NCBI RefSeq assembly: GCF_003865375.1 | Contig: NZ_RQVS01000007.1 | Location: forward strand, 62,001 to 126,000 | Length of the DNA stretch: 64,000 bases | Direction: 5' to 3' | Source: Gulosibacter macacae | GTDB taxonomy: Bacteria > Actinomycetota > Actinomycetes > Actinomycetales > Microbacteriaceae | In this document: positions 45,281 through 54,103 of the stretch, one piece after another | Layout: the number at the start of each line of letters is the position of its first letter | Position numbering within the stretch: the first letter of the stretch is position 1 | Translations under genes and position numbers: made by a program | The notes under the pieces: generated by a model | Database searches by the model: none | What the model was told of the DNA's origin: nothing | What the model saw: the letters and a program-made list of their open reading frames with translations, nothing else

Positions 45281-46107
45281 TGCGTCCACCCGCCCTCGAG
45301 CGGTCGCACATGTTCGACATCGCCAACGTTGACGAGACGCGTGCCGTCCGCATCCTCGATCTCAAGCTCGCCGCCAGCGCCAATGCCAACAGCACGCCCT
45401 TCAAGCAGGTCATTGCCCGGCAGCGTGATGCGCACCCGCGCGCCCACGGTCGAACTCACTTCGGTGAGTTCCGCACGCAGACCCGCGGCATCCGCATCCC
45501 CGCCCGCGGCGGCGAGCGCCACCATGCGCGTGGCGAGCGCGCGCACGATCGCGGCCGCGAGCGCATCCGGCTCGACCGACGCACCCGAAAGCAGCAGCGA
45601 CGTCGAGGTCGGCGTGGGCAGTGCATCCTGCTCGAGCGCCACATTGACGCCAATGCCGAGCACGCAGGCGAACGCGCGGCCGCCGTCAACGACGCCGAGT
45701 AACTCGCCGAGGATGCCGCAGACTTTGAGTCCGTCAATCAGCACATCGTTCGGCCACTTCACCCGCACGCGATCGGCGAGCTGCGGTGCGAGCGTGCGCA
45801 CGGCCTCGACGACGGCAAGCCCGCCGGCGAGCGACACCCAGCCGATCGAGTCACGGGCGGCGGCCGCATCGAACTCGAGATAGACCGACATCGCGAGGGA
45901 TGCACCGGGCGGCGCCGACCACTCGCGGTCAAGTCGGCCGCGCCCCGCGGTCTGCGAGGTCGTCGCGATCGTGTGGAAGGGCGAGAACCGCTCCCCGTGG
46001 TCGGTGAAGCGCTCGCGCATCCGGCTATTGGTCGAGTCGAGCTCGTCGAAAAGTTCGATCGTGGCGGCCGGGGCATTGGTGAGTTCGACACGTGTGATCT
46101 GCGCCAT
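45277..46107 (-). CDS. birA: Biotin-[acetyl-CoA-carboxylase] ligase
   Basis: 276 residues, catalytic and C-terminal domains only; no N-terminal helix-turn-helix, so a ligase without the E. coli repressor function. TTSQTAGRGRLDREWSAPPG (biotinyl-AMP loop), VRVKWPNDVLIDGLKVCGIL and LGIGVNVA are intact. It biotinylates the BCCP lysine of AccA (58775-60556). Divergent from accD. Confidence 0.95.
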   Translation of the reverse strand: MAQITRVELTNAPAATIELFDELDSTNSRMRERFTDHGERFSPFHTIATTSQTAGRGRLDREWSAPPGASLAMSVYLEFDAAAARDSIGWVSLAGGLAVVEAVRTLAPQLADRVRVKWPNDVLIDGLKVCGILGELLGVVDGGRAFACVLGIGVNVALEQDALPTPTSTSLLLSGASVEPDALAAAIVRALATRMVALAAAGGDADAAGLRAELTEVSSTVGARVRITLPGNDLLEGRAVGIGAGGELEIEDADGTRLVNVGDVEHVRPLEGGWTQ

Positions 46108-46323
46108 GACTCCCCCTCTGCTTCTTCGGTGCTCATTCGGTGCTCATCCGGTGCTCGCACCAGGGTAGAGCCCGAACGTTGACCCCGAGCGACTCCCTCG
46201 CCGTGGGCGGCTGGGCGCGCGAAACCGCTGCGGCAACTTTTGGAGGTTTCCACGACAAAACTAGCCTCGGAACGCAAGGATGCATCCACCGCTGAACGGC
46301 TCGCGCTGTGTATCGTGGTGAGG

Positions 46324-47928
46324 ATGAACGAGCAGCACCCCGACGCACCCGCGGTTGACCTCACCACCGCCGGCCGGATCAACGACCTCAAGCGCCGACA
46401 CGCCGAAGCGGTGACTGACGCCGAGGCTCGCGCTGCCGACAAGCAGCACGCCAAGGGCAAGAACACGGCCCGCGAGCGCATCCTGGGGCTACTCGACCCC
46501 GGCTCGTTCGTCGAACTCGACGAGTACGTGCGCCACCGCACCACCGCCTTCGGCATGGACAAGAACCGGCCCTACGGCGACTCCGTCGTCATCGGCACCG
46601 GCACCATCCACGGCCGCAATGTCGCGGTGTACTCCCAGAACTTCACCGTCTTCGGCGGCTCGCTCGGCGAGGTCGCGGGCGACAAGATCATCAAGATCAT
46701 GAACCACGCCCTCAAAACCGGCGTGCCGATCATCGGCATTCTCGACTCGGGTGGGGCGCGCATCCAAGAAGGTGTTGTCGCGCTCGGCAAGTACGGCGAG
46801 ATCTTCCGCCTCAACACCGCTGCCTCGGGCGTGATCCCGCAGATTTCGATCATCATGGGCCCGGCTGCTGGTGGCGCCGTCTACTCGCCCGCGCTCACCG
46901 ACTTCGTCATCATGGTCGACAAGACCTCGCACATGTTCGTCACCGGCCCGGATGTGATCAAGACCGTCACCGGCGAAGACGTCGGCATGGAGGAGCTCGG
47001 TGGCGCGCTCGCGCACAACCGCACCTCGGGTGTCTCGCACTACCTCGCGGCCGATGAAGAGGATGCGCTCGACTACGCGCGCAACGTCATCTCGTATCTG
47101 CCTGACAACAACCTCGCCGAGCTGCCGACCTACGACGCGGAGTCGGAGCTTGAGATCACCGACCACGACCGTGGCCTGAACACAGTGATCCCCGACTCGC
47201 CGACGCAGCCCTACGACGTGCTCAAGGTGATCGAGTCGATCGTTGACGACGGCGAGTTCCTTGAAGTGCAGGCGCTCTACGCGCCGAACGTGGTGATTGG
47301 CCTTGCCCGCATTGAGGGATCGCCCGTCGGCATAATCGCCAACCAGCCGAACCAGATGGCCGGCACGCTGAACATCGCCGCCGGTGAGAAGGCCGCGCGC
47401 TTCCTACGGATGTGTGACTCGTTCTCGATTCCGATCGTCACGCTGGTCGACGTGCCCGGCTACCTGCCCGGCACCGACCAGGAGTGGTCGGGCGTCATTC
47501 GCCGCGGCGCGAAGCTGCTCTACGCCTACGCCGAGGCGACGGTGCCGCTCGTGACGGTGATTCTGCGCAAGGCCTATGGCGGCGCGTACATCGTGATGGG
47601 GTCGAAGCAGATCGGTGCCGACCTCAACTTTGCGTGGCCGACGGCCGAGATCGCCGTGATGGGCGGCTCGGGGGCGGTGAACATCCTGTACCGTCGCGAT
47701 ATTGCCGCGGCCGCCGAGAAGGGCGAGGATGCGGTGGCGCTCGGCAAGAAGCTCGCCGACGAATACACGTACAACGTTGCCTCGCCGTATCTGGCGGCGG
47801 AGCGCGGCGAGATCGACTCAATCATTGAGCCGGCCGGAACCCGCGTGACGATCACCAAGGCGCTGCGGTCGCTGCGCTCGAAGCGCGCGTCGATGCCGCC
47901 GAAGAAGCACGGGAACATCCCGCTGTGA
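46324..47928 (+). CDS. accD: Acyl-CoA carboxylase beta subunit (carboxyltransferase)
   Basis: 534 residues from ATG 46324 ([15 protein letters not shown]). Crotonase-fold carboxyltransferase: [52 protein letters not shown], then [16 protein letters not shown] and [14 protein letters not shown] in the second half. PccB/AccD5-type, acting on acetyl- or propionyl-CoA. GTGAGG directly abuts the ATG, too close for a normal ribosome site, so a leaderless message is possible. Coupled to accE. Confidence 0.95.
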   Translation: MNEQHPDAPAVDLTTAGRINDLKRRHAEAVTDAEARAADKQHAKGKNTARERILGLLDPGSFVELDEYVRHRTTAFGMDKNRPYGDSVVIGTGTIHGRNVAVYSQNFTVFGGSLGEVAGDKIIKIMNHALKTGVPIIGILDSGGARIQEGVVALGKYGEIFRLNTAASGVIPQISIIMGPAAGGAVYSPALTDFVIMVDKTSHMFVTGPDVIKTVTGEDVGMEELGGALAHNRTSGVSHYLAADEEDALDYARNVISYLPDNNLAELPTYDAESELEITDHDRGLNTVIPDSPTQPYDVLKVIESIVDDGEFLEVQALYAPNVVIGLARIEGSPVGIIANQPNQMAGTLNIAAGEKAARFLRMCDSFSIPIVTLVDVPGYLPGTDQEWSGVIRRGAKLLYAYAEATVPLVTVILRKAYGGAYIVMGSKQIGADLNFAWPTAEIAVMGGSGAVNILYRRDIAAAAEKGEDAVALGKKLADEYTYNVASPYLAAERGEIDSIIEPAGTRVTITKALRSLRSKRASMPPKKHGNIPL

Positions 47929-48197
47929 TCAGGCCAAAGCAGCCGCGCGTTGCGGTACCCGACCTTGACATCACCGACTCGCTCGAGCCGGGCGATGCGC
48001 GTTTGCTTGCGGGCAAGCCCACCGAGGATGAGCTCGCGGCAGTGACTGCGGTGCTCGCGGTGTTGTTTGAGGCTGGTGTGGGGCTTGACCGTCCGCGTGA
48101 CGAGGTTGTGCGGCTGTCGCCGTGGGAGCGTTCGCAGCGCCACCTGCAGGGTGGCGGCGGCGCCGGCGACCCGTTCGGCGGGCGCTTCCGCCGGTAG
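47925..48197 (+). CDS. accE: Acyl-CoA carboxylase epsilon subunit
   Basis: 90 residues, GTG start overlapping the accD stop (GTGA). The core [20 protein letters not shown] and a late [10 protein letters not shown] match the small epsilon subunit that stabilises actinobacterial acyl-CoA carboxylase holoenzymes. The Gly/Arg-rich end is variable in the family. Confidence 0.88.
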   Translation: MIRPKQPRVAVPDLDITDSLEPGDARLLAGKPTEDELAAVTAVLAVLFEAGVGLDRPRDEVVRLSPWERSQRHLQGGGGAGDPFGGRFRR

Positions 48198-48239
48198 CTG
48201 GCTGTGCGTGCCGCCGTGGTGCCGTGCGCCACACCACCT

Positions 48240-48277
48240 GGGTGGTCGAGTAGGAGCGAAGCGACGGATCGAGGCCA
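48240..48277. repeat. CGAGTAG-family repeat after accE
   Basis: GGGTGGTCGAGTAGGAGCGA then AGCGACGGATCGAGGCCAC, a full unit with one change in the GAGACC end. A related half unit in the other orientation lies at 48394-48424 (GGTCGATTCGC then TTCGCTACTCGACCAACCAG). Confidence 0.82.
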
Positions 48278-48297
48278 CGTGCCGGCACCGTGCGCCG

Positions 48298-48365
48298 CTA
48301 ATCCGCGCGCTCCCGCCTAAACCGCGCGTTGCAGCGCGCGGATTAGTCGGGAGCGGGCGGATTAG
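48298..48365. repeat. 68-base nested hairpin element, copy 1
   Basis: A 31-base left arm starting CTAATCCGCGCGCTCCCG pairs with the right arm ending CGGGCGGATTAG at 28 of 31 positions, around loop TTGCAG. Each arm holds CTAATCCGC-like sequence twice, so smaller hairpins are also possible. A second 68-base copy is at 58362-58429. Together with the flanking repeats it fills the 283-base gap between accE and the methyltransferase gene. Confidence 0.85.
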
Positions 48366-48436
48366 CGATCGCGCTGGTGTCGATTCGGCGGGAGGTCGAT
48401 TCGCTTCGCTACTCGACCAACCAGGGAGCGTCCCCA

Positions 48437-48455
48437 CCCTTTGCGAACCTCAGGG
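48437..48455. repeat. Degenerate small hairpin (TCGAG-loop family)
   Basis: CCCT, loop TTGCGAACCTC, AGGG. Same layout as the hairpins at 36219, 36674, 51958, 52058 and 58607 but with a changed loop start. Confidence 0.45.
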
Positions 48456-48480
48456 CACTGCCGGCCCCACCAGATGATGC

Positions 48481-49752
48481 CTACGCCCGCACGAATGCCG
48501 CGACGGCCTCAACGTGGTGCGTGTTCGGGAAGAGATCAAACGCCTCAATGCCGCGCAGTTCGTAACCGCGCTCCCGCAACATCCCGGTATCGCGCGCCAG
48601 CGCCACCGGATCGCACGCCACGTACACGAGCTGCGCCGGCGCAAGCTCACCCAGTGCATCCACGACCTCGGCGCCCGCGCCCGAGCGCGGCGGATCAAGC
48701 ACGACCGTGCCCGCGTGCACGGCATCGCGAGTCACCGCATCCGAGTCAAGCAACCCACGCAAGTAGCGATCAACGCGCGCGGTCACCGCGCCGCTATCGC
48801 GCCACTCGGCGAGGTTCTCTCGAGCGAACTCCGTCGCGGCCGCCGCCGACTCCACCGACACGACGCGTGCATGATCGCCGACCACCTCGGCGAGTGCTGC
48901 GCCGAGCAAGCCAACGCCACCGTAGAGATCAAGATGCAGCGCGTTGTCGTCAATGAGCGCACGGTCGATCGCCCGCTGCGTCGCCGCGTAGAGCGTGGTC
49001 GCAGCGTGCCGGTGCACCTGCCAAAATCCGTCCTCGCGCACGAGAAACTCGCGCTTGGCCACCCGCTCCCGCAGCACCTCGGGATCACGCGCGCGACGCC
49101 CGTCGAGGCGACGACGCATCCGCACTTCAAAATCGGCGGGCGCCACAAAGTCGAGCCGGCCAGGGCCCCGCGACCCCTCGCGGATTACCCCGAGCGCGAG
49201 CTCTTCGATGTCGTTGAACGCAAGCGGGAGCGACTCAACCGGGATGATGTGATGCGAGCGGGCAGCGTACGGACCGACCTGGCCATCAGCGTCGATGTGG
49301 AGCGTCACGCGGGTGCGCCAGTGGCGGCCGCGGTTGTCGTCGTCGCCGGGGAGGGCTGCGACCTCGACCTCGGAGTCAATGCCGCCGAAGCGATTGAGGG
49401 CGTCGGTGAGCACGCGTCGCTTGAGTTCGCGGCCAAAAGCCGGTGAGGTGTGGCCGAGCTCGGCGCCTCCGACGCGGTCGTCGGGATCGCGGTCGATGCT
49501 TGCCTCGGCCCAGACATGCTCGAGCCGTTCGGGGGATGCTTCGAGCACCTCGACTGCCTCGGCGCGCGCGAAGCGCTTCTTGAGTTCGGTGACGCGGGCG
49601 CGCACTCGCTCGCCCGGCAGCGCATCCGCGACGAAGACGACGCGCCCCGAGGGGTGGCGCGCGACGAACACGCCACCGTGCGCGACGTCGCCGACCTCGA
49701 GCTCGACGGTGTCGCCGAGGGCGAGATCTGAGGATGCGGCAGGCTGAGTCAC
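48481..49752 (-). CDS. SAM-dependent RNA methyltransferase, TrmA/RlmD-like with TRAM domain
   Basis: 423 residues. N-terminal TRAM RNA-binding domain (LGDTVELEVGDVAHGGVFVA to about 60), then a class I methyltransferase: LDLYGGVGLLGAALAE (SAM site) near 273, VVLDPPRSGAG near 350 and YVACDPVALARD (catalytic Cys) near 377. It methylates C5 of a uridine in rRNA or tRNA; which one is not readable. The iron-sulfur cysteine set of RlmD is not evident at the N-terminus. Its start faces the 413-base hairpin-rich gap before maf. Confidence 0.92.
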   Translation of the reverse strand: MTQPAASSDLALGDTVELEVGDVAHGGVFVARHPSGRVVFVADALPGERVRARVTELKKRFARAEAVEVLEASPERLEHVWAEASIDRDPDDRVGGAELGHTSPAFGRELKRRVLTDALNRFGGIDSEVEVAALPGDDDNRGRHWRTRVTLHIDADGQVGPYAARSHHIIPVESLPLAFNDIEELALGVIREGSRGPGRLDFVAPADFEVRMRRRLDGRRARDPEVLRERVAKREFLVREDGFWQVHRHAATTLYAATQRAIDRALIDDNALHLDLYGGVGLLGAALAEVVGDHARVVSVESAAAATEFARENLAEWRDSGAVTARVDRYLRGLLDSDAVTRDAVHAGTVVLDPPRSGAGAEVVDALGELAPAQLVYVACDPVALARDTGMLRERGYELRGIEAFDLFPNTHHVEAVAAFVRA

Positions 49753-49792
49753 GCTGACAAGCCTAGTTGTGTTGGTGGTGCGTCAACGGATG

Positions 49793-50057
49793 GGCGGAAT
49801 TCGGGTTGATGAGACTGCTGGGGAGGTCATCGGGCTGGAATCCGCCCCTCGCTTGACGGGCATCCTGGGGATGCCGCCGATGTCGGTGGTGGTGTGTCTC
49901 GGAATCTGCGTTTTTCGGGTCGATGGCCGCTGTGGAGACGTCATCGACGCGGAAAATGCAGATCGCGCAACACGCCTCCGTGTGCGCGCCTGCACGGAAG
50001 TGCCGAATCGACGTCGATGATGCTTGTGGCGGCAACATGCACCCTGATTTGGCACTT
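49793..50057. repeat. Chain of three long imperfect hairpins before maf
   Basis: The 413-base gap 49753-50165 holds no convincing gene but three inverted repeats: 49793-49846 (ends GGCGGA/TCCGCC), 49904-49963 (ATCTGCGTTTTTCGGGTCGA against a right arm ending GGAAAATGCAGAT, 19 of 22 pairs) and 49998-50057 (AAGTGCCGAATC/GATTTGGCACTT). The first two are related: both left arms carry TTCGGGT-GATG and both right arms GTCATCG. A smaller GGCATCC/GGATGCC hairpin lies between the first two. Confidence 0.65.
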
Positions 50058-50165
50058 CGCCGCAGATGCTCATCCGCGCCGAGGCGGCTGAAACCCCAAC
50101 GGCAACTCCGCGCATCCTGCATCCAGCCAGCGAATCGACGCAGCGGCGACGCTACGCTGGCGCTC

Positions 50166-50798
50166 ATGCGTCTGGTCCTCGCTTCCACCTCCCCCGCCCG
50201 TCTCGCGGTGCTTCGCGCCGCTGGCATCGAGCCGCTCGTGCGTCCGAGCGATGTCGATGAGGATGCGGTGCTCGCCGCAGCCGGGCCGCTCTCGCCTGCC
50301 GAGACGGTACTCACGCTCGCAAAAGCGAAAGCGCTCGCCGTGGCGGATGCGGGCGAAGCGCTTGATGGCCTGGTGCTCGGCGGCGACTCCATGTTCGAAG
50401 TGGATGGGGTCATCTATGGCAAACCCGGAACCCCCGAGATTGCCCGCGAGCGTTGGGAACGCCAGCGCGGTCGCACCGGCACACTGTGGTCGGGCCACTG
50501 GCTGGTTGACCGCCGCGAGGGTGCGAGCGGTGAAGGCATTGGCGCCGTGAAGTCGGCCGAGGTGACGTTTGTCGACGACCTCGACGATGCCGAGATCGAG
50601 GCCTACATCGCCTCGGGCGAGCCGCTCTTCGTCGCCGGCGCCTTCACGATCGACTCGCTTGGCGGTGCGTTCATCGAGCGCATCGATGGTGACCCGTCGA
50701 CGGTAATCGGTATCTCACTGCCGGTGATCCGCCGCCTCACGCGCGAGCTCGGGGCCCAGTGGACCGACCTGTGGAACCGGCCGAGAGCCGCGTCGTAA
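50166..50798 (+). CDS. maf: Maf-family nucleotide pyrophosphatase
   Basis: 210 residues from MRLVLASTSPARLAVLRAAG at 50166. Maf fold: ASTSPAR (phosphate contact), VLGGDSMFEVDG near 75, GKPGTPEIARE, and AGAFTIDSLGGAFIERIDGD near 165. Hydrolyses non-canonical or modified nucleoside triphosphates such as dTTP/UTP and methylated forms. Its neighbour accA is also near maf in relatives, but here several genes separate them. Confidence 0.93.
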   Translation: MRLVLASTSPARLAVLRAAGIEPLVRPSDVDEDAVLAAAGPLSPAETVLTLAKAKALAVADAGEALDGLVLGGDSMFEVDGVIYGKPGTPEIARERWERQRGRTGTLWSGHWLVDRREGASGEGIGAVKSAEVTFVDDLDDAEIEAYIASGEPLFVAGAFTIDSLGGAFIERIDGDPSTVIGISLPVIRRLTRELGAQWTDLWNRPRAAS

Positions 50799-50892
50799 CG
50801 ATCTGGGTGAGAACCCTCGTTCAGGATGCTTTCGACACAGCGTTGCCCATAGCCTGACCATGACGTCCCGCCGCCACAGACAAGGGGTCAAC

Positions 50893-51945
50893 GTGTCTCG
50901 TCAGCTTCCCTCGACTCGCAACTCGCGACTGACCGACCTCCTTGCCTTGGGCACGAGCGCCATGTTGCTCGCGACACTGACGGCATGCGCCCCTGACGCA
51001 TCCCCCGCCCCGACCGAATCCATCGCGACGCCCGCCACAACTTCGCCTGCGACGGTTGAACCGTCACCAACTCCCACCGACACGGCCGACGCATTAGAGA
51101 TGAACTGTTCCAGTGTTGTTGTCGATAACCGGTTCACGGCTACCGACGACGCACCCGCGTGGGGACTTAAGGAACAGGTCGCTATGGACGGAGGCATGGT
51201 GACCCCGATCGTTAGAACCGCTGACCACGGCGACATTTCGATAACCATCGACCGCGGCGTCTCGTGCCTAGCCTCTGGTATGGGTCAAGAGGCGTTCGAG
51301 TCGTGGACGTATGTGGAGTTCGACTCCAGCCAAAACGCTGCCCTCGAAGCTTGGACCGAGACGTTCAGTCAGACATGGCAGACCGTGACTCCCGACATCA
51401 AAGGGTTTCTCGGAGACCCCGACCCGCGAGCGACCTATTCGCGACCGTTTATCGTGATCGGCGACGGCTGGCTGGCTCAGGGCGCGGGCAGCAGATGGGA
51501 GACCGCACTCACTGCCTTCTCGGGCGAGCTCAGATCTGTCGACTCGAATGATGCCGTGTCGGAAACGGCGATGACGCTCTCGTGCAGCATGTTCTTCGCG
51601 CCGTATGTGGATGGTTCGGGGAAACCGCCAACCCCGATCTACTCGCCTGGATTCCAACACCTGGCACCTACGTCGGGCGACGACTTCCGATTTGTCACGC
51701 TTCCGGATGTGTCGAACATGCCGGAAAGCTACGCCAATGTGTATTGCGACGGCATCCTCTGGTTCGAAGGCGATCCGGAGACTCAGGTGCCCGACGAACC
51801 GACCTCACGCAATGACGAGTGCGTCCTCTATGAGCGCGGCCCAGATTCATTCACCGCGATCTGCGGAGCTGGCTGGGCCGAGATTACGGCGCCGCTCGAG
51901 TTTGCGGCGCAGGTGTTGTCGCCGAAGTTCCGTGGTGTGACGTAA
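50893..51945 (+). CDS. Lipoprotein of unknown function
   Basis: 350 residues from GTG 50893, which has AAGGGG upstream; an ATG at 50860 lacks one. Signal peptide ends in lipobox LTAC near residue 32, then a Thr/Pro/Ser-rich stalk to about 70. The outside domain (about 75-350) has six cysteines spread through it (NCSS, VSCLA, LSCSM, VYCDG, NDECV, AICGA), probably disulfide-paired, and WGLKEQVAMDGG and FIVIGDGWLAQG segments. No family recognised. Seems to be a single-gene unit. Confidence 0.8.
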   Translation: MSRQLPSTRNSRLTDLLALGTSAMLLATLTACAPDASPAPTESIATPATTSPATVEPSPTPTDTADALEMNCSSVVVDNRFTATDDAPAWGLKEQVAMDGGMVTPIVRTADHGDISITIDRGVSCLASGMGQEAFESWTYVEFDSSQNAALEAWTETFSQTWQTVTPDIKGFLGDPDPRATYSRPFIVIGDGWLAQGAGSRWETALTAFSGELRSVDSNDAVSETAMTLSCSMFFAPYVDGSGKPPTPIYSPGFQHLAPTSGDDFRFVTLPDVSNMPESYANVYCDGILWFEGDPETQVPDEPTSRNDECVLYERGPDSFTAICGAGWAEITAPLEFAAQVLSPKFRGVT

Positions 51946-51957
51946 CGAGCTGCGTCG

Positions 51958-51978
51958 GTGCTCCGAGCCCCTCAGCAC
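51958..51978. repeat. Small TCGAG-loop-family hairpin
   Basis: GTGCT, loop CCGAGCCCCTC, AGCAC: perfect 5-base arms 12 bases after a lipoprotein stop. Member of the same family as 36674-36696 and 58607-58629. Confidence 0.55.
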
Positions 51979-52003
51979 TCGGGCGGGCGCAAAGGTGGGC
52001 GGA

Positions 52004-52043
52004 AAGGCGAAGTACCCCACCCATGGGTGGGGTACTTCGCCTT
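52004..52043. terminator. 40-base perfect palindrome, likely two-way terminator
   Basis: AAGGCGAAGTACCCCACCCA at 52004-52023 is followed by its exact reverse complement to 52043; every base pairs. It lies between the convergent lipoprotein and ABC exporter genes. No T-run follows on either strand, only CTTGAG, so it may act as a strong RNA hairpin rather than a classical terminator. A TCGAG-loop hairpin follows at 52058-52076 (CGCT/AGCG). Confidence 0.7.
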
Positions 52044-52090
52044 GAGAGGGGTAGTTACGCTTCGAGTGCCTCAGCGCGCGCATCCACCAG

Positions 52091-54103
52091 CTAGGTGGTC
52101 TGCGACTCCGCGTCGTCGACCGCATCCACGGCACCCGCGAACTGCGAGTCGTAGAGGCGGCGGTAGGAACCGTGCGCCGCGAGCAGCGACTCGTGGTCGC
52201 CCTGCTCCACAATCCGACCCTGCTCCATCACCAGGATGAGGTCAGCGTCGCGAATCGTCGACAGGCGGTGGGCGATCACGAAGCTCGTACGGCCCTCGCG
52301 CAGCGCCGCCATGGCCTGCTGCAACAGCACCTCGGTGCGGGTGTCGACCGAGCTTGTGGCCTCATCCAGGATGAGCACCGCCGGGTCAGCGACGAACGCG
52401 CGCGCAATCGTGATGAGCTGCTTCTCACCGGCCGACACGTTTGACGCATCCTCGTCGAGCACCGTGTCGTAGCCCTCGGGCAGCGAGTGCACGAAGCGAT
52501 CGACGTAGGTCGCCTTCGCGGCCTCGAGAATCTCCTCGTCGGTCGCCGACTCGCGGCCGTAGCGGATGTTCTCGCGAATCGAACCCTGGAAGAGCCACGG
52601 ATCCTGCAGCACCATGCCCGTGCGCGCACGCACATCGTGGCGACGCAGCTCCCCAGTCGCCTGGCCGTCGAGCAGAATGGCACCCGCATCCACGTCGTAG
52701 AACCGCATGATGAGGTTCACGAGTGTCGTCTTGCCAGCACCGGTCGGCCCCACAATCGCGACCGTCTGCCCCGGCTCCACTGAGAACGAAAGATCGCGGA
52801 TGAGCTCGCGCTCGGTCGAGTACGAGAAGTCGACATCGGCGAACTCGATGCGGCCGGGGCCGGGGATGAGCTCGGGCGCGTCGACCGCATCCGGCACCTC
52901 GTCTTCGGCGTCGAGCAACTCAAACACGCGCTCGGCCGAGGCGGTCGCCGATTGCACGGTCGCCGCCATGCTGCCGAGCTGCGCGATCGGCTGCGTGAAC
53001 TGCTGCGAATACTGGATGAACGCCTGCACATCGCCGATACGTAGCTGTCCGCTCGCCACCTGCAAGCCGCCGAGCACCGCAATGCCGACGTACGAGAGGT
53101 TGCCGGCGAACTGCATGAGCGGCATCATCGAGCCCGAGAAGAACTGCGCCTTGAATGCGGCCCGGTAGAGCTCTTCGTTCTCGCCGTCGAACGCCTCACG
53201 CATATCGGCTTCGCGACCGTACACACGCATGAGCGCGTGGCCTGAGAATGACTCCTCGACGCGCGAGTTGAGGCGGCCCGTCTTCTTCCACTGCTCCTTG
53301 AACGCGGCCTGCGACTTCGGACCGATGATCGCGAAGATGACGCCCGTGATCGGCAACACCACGAGTGCGACAAGTGCCAGCTGCCACGAGATCGAGAACA
53401 TCATCACGAGCACACCGATCACGGTGAGCAGCGACGTCACCGCGTAGATAAGCGATTGCTGCAGCGAGTTGGTGATGTTGTCGACGTCGTTCGTAACGCG
53501 ACTGAGCAGCTCACCGCGCTTCGTGCGGTCGAAGTAGCTCAGCGGCAGGCGGTGAATCTTGTCTTCGATCGAGGCGCGCAGGCGGTACATCGCCTGCACA
53601 ACGATGCGGTTGAGCGTGTAGCCACTGAGGTAATCGAGGATGTTCGCCGCGAAGTACATGAGGATCACGATGAGCAGCAGCTGCCCGAGCCGCACGAAGT
53701 CGACGCCGGCGCCGGGCACGAAGTGCTCCATCGCGGCGATCATGTTCGCAAAGTCGGTCTGCCCCTGCGCCTCGAGTCCGGCGACGATCTGTTCCTTCGT
53801 CGCATCCGCGGGCATCTGCGCCGAGATCACGCCCTCGAAGATGACGTTCGTCGCTTCGCCGAGCACCTTGGGCGCGGCCACGGTGAGCGCCACCCAGCCC
53901 ACACCGAGCGCGGTCGCGAGCCAGAACAGTCCCGCCCACGGCGAGAGCAGCCCGAGCAGTCGCTTGAAGCTCGGCCAGAAATTCTTCGCCGGGCGGGTGT
54001 CGCCGGCGCCGCCCCACTCGCCCGAGGATGCGGCGACGGCGGCCTCGTCGAACTCTTCCTCGACCGCATCCACGGTCACGTCAGGCTTGGTCTTCTTACT
54101 CAT
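52091..54103 (-). CDS. ABC exporter half-transporter (second subunit of a heterodimer)
   Basis: 670 residues. N-terminal charged region, six membrane segments in about 60-390 with an unusually long first outside loop (about 95-150), then an ATPase: GPTGAGKTTLVN (Walker A), signature NVSAGEKQLITIARA (degenerate SAGEK) and LILDEATSSVD (Walker B with catalytic Glu), HRLSTIRDAD. Pairs with the 577-residue protein upstream, whose Walker B is FDDS; a degenerate ATP site would form from these two defects, as in heterodimeric multidrug exporters. ATGA overlap couples them. Substrate unknown. Confidence 0.92.
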   Translation of the reverse strand: MSKKTKPDVTVDAVEEEFDEAAVAASSGEWGGAGDTRPAKNFWPSFKRLLGLLSPWAGLFWLATALGVGWVALTVAAPKVLGEATNVIFEGVISAQMPADATKEQIVAGLEAQGQTDFANMIAAMEHFVPGAGVDFVRLGQLLLIVILMYFAANILDYLSGYTLNRIVVQAMYRLRASIEDKIHRLPLSYFDRTKRGELLSRVTNDVDNITNSLQQSLIYAVTSLLTVIGVLVMMFSISWQLALVALVVLPITGVIFAIIGPKSQAAFKEQWKKTGRLNSRVEESFSGHALMRVYGREADMREAFDGENEELYRAAFKAQFFSGSMMPLMQFAGNLSYVGIAVLGGLQVASGQLRIGDVQAFIQYSQQFTQPIAQLGSMAATVQSATASAERVFELLDAEDEVPDAVDAPELIPGPGRIEFADVDFSYSTERELIRDLSFSVEPGQTVAIVGPTGAGKTTLVNLIMRFYDVDAGAILLDGQATGELRRHDVRARTGMVLQDPWLFQGSIRENIRYGRESATDEEILEAAKATYVDRFVHSLPEGYDTVLDEDASNVSAGEKQLITIARAFVADPAVLILDEATSSVDTRTEVLLQQAMAALREGRTSFVIAHRLSTIRDADLILVMEQGRIVEQGDHESLLAAHGSYRRLYDSQFAGAVDAVDDAESQTT

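Noticed and set aside
39849-48480. CGAGTAG repeats as insertion-sequence ends
   Set aside because: No transposase lies between any pair of copies, and orientations and spacings differ from place to place.
49769-50020. 83-residue plus-strand frame in the same gap
   Set aside because: Covers two palindromic repeats and shows internal similarity only because the repeats are alike; no supporting signal.
49763-50413. 216-residue minus-strand frame over the maf gap and maf start
   Set aside because: Its residues are biased by hairpin repeats and by the antisense of maf; no domain, no ribosome site, and it overlaps a clear gene.
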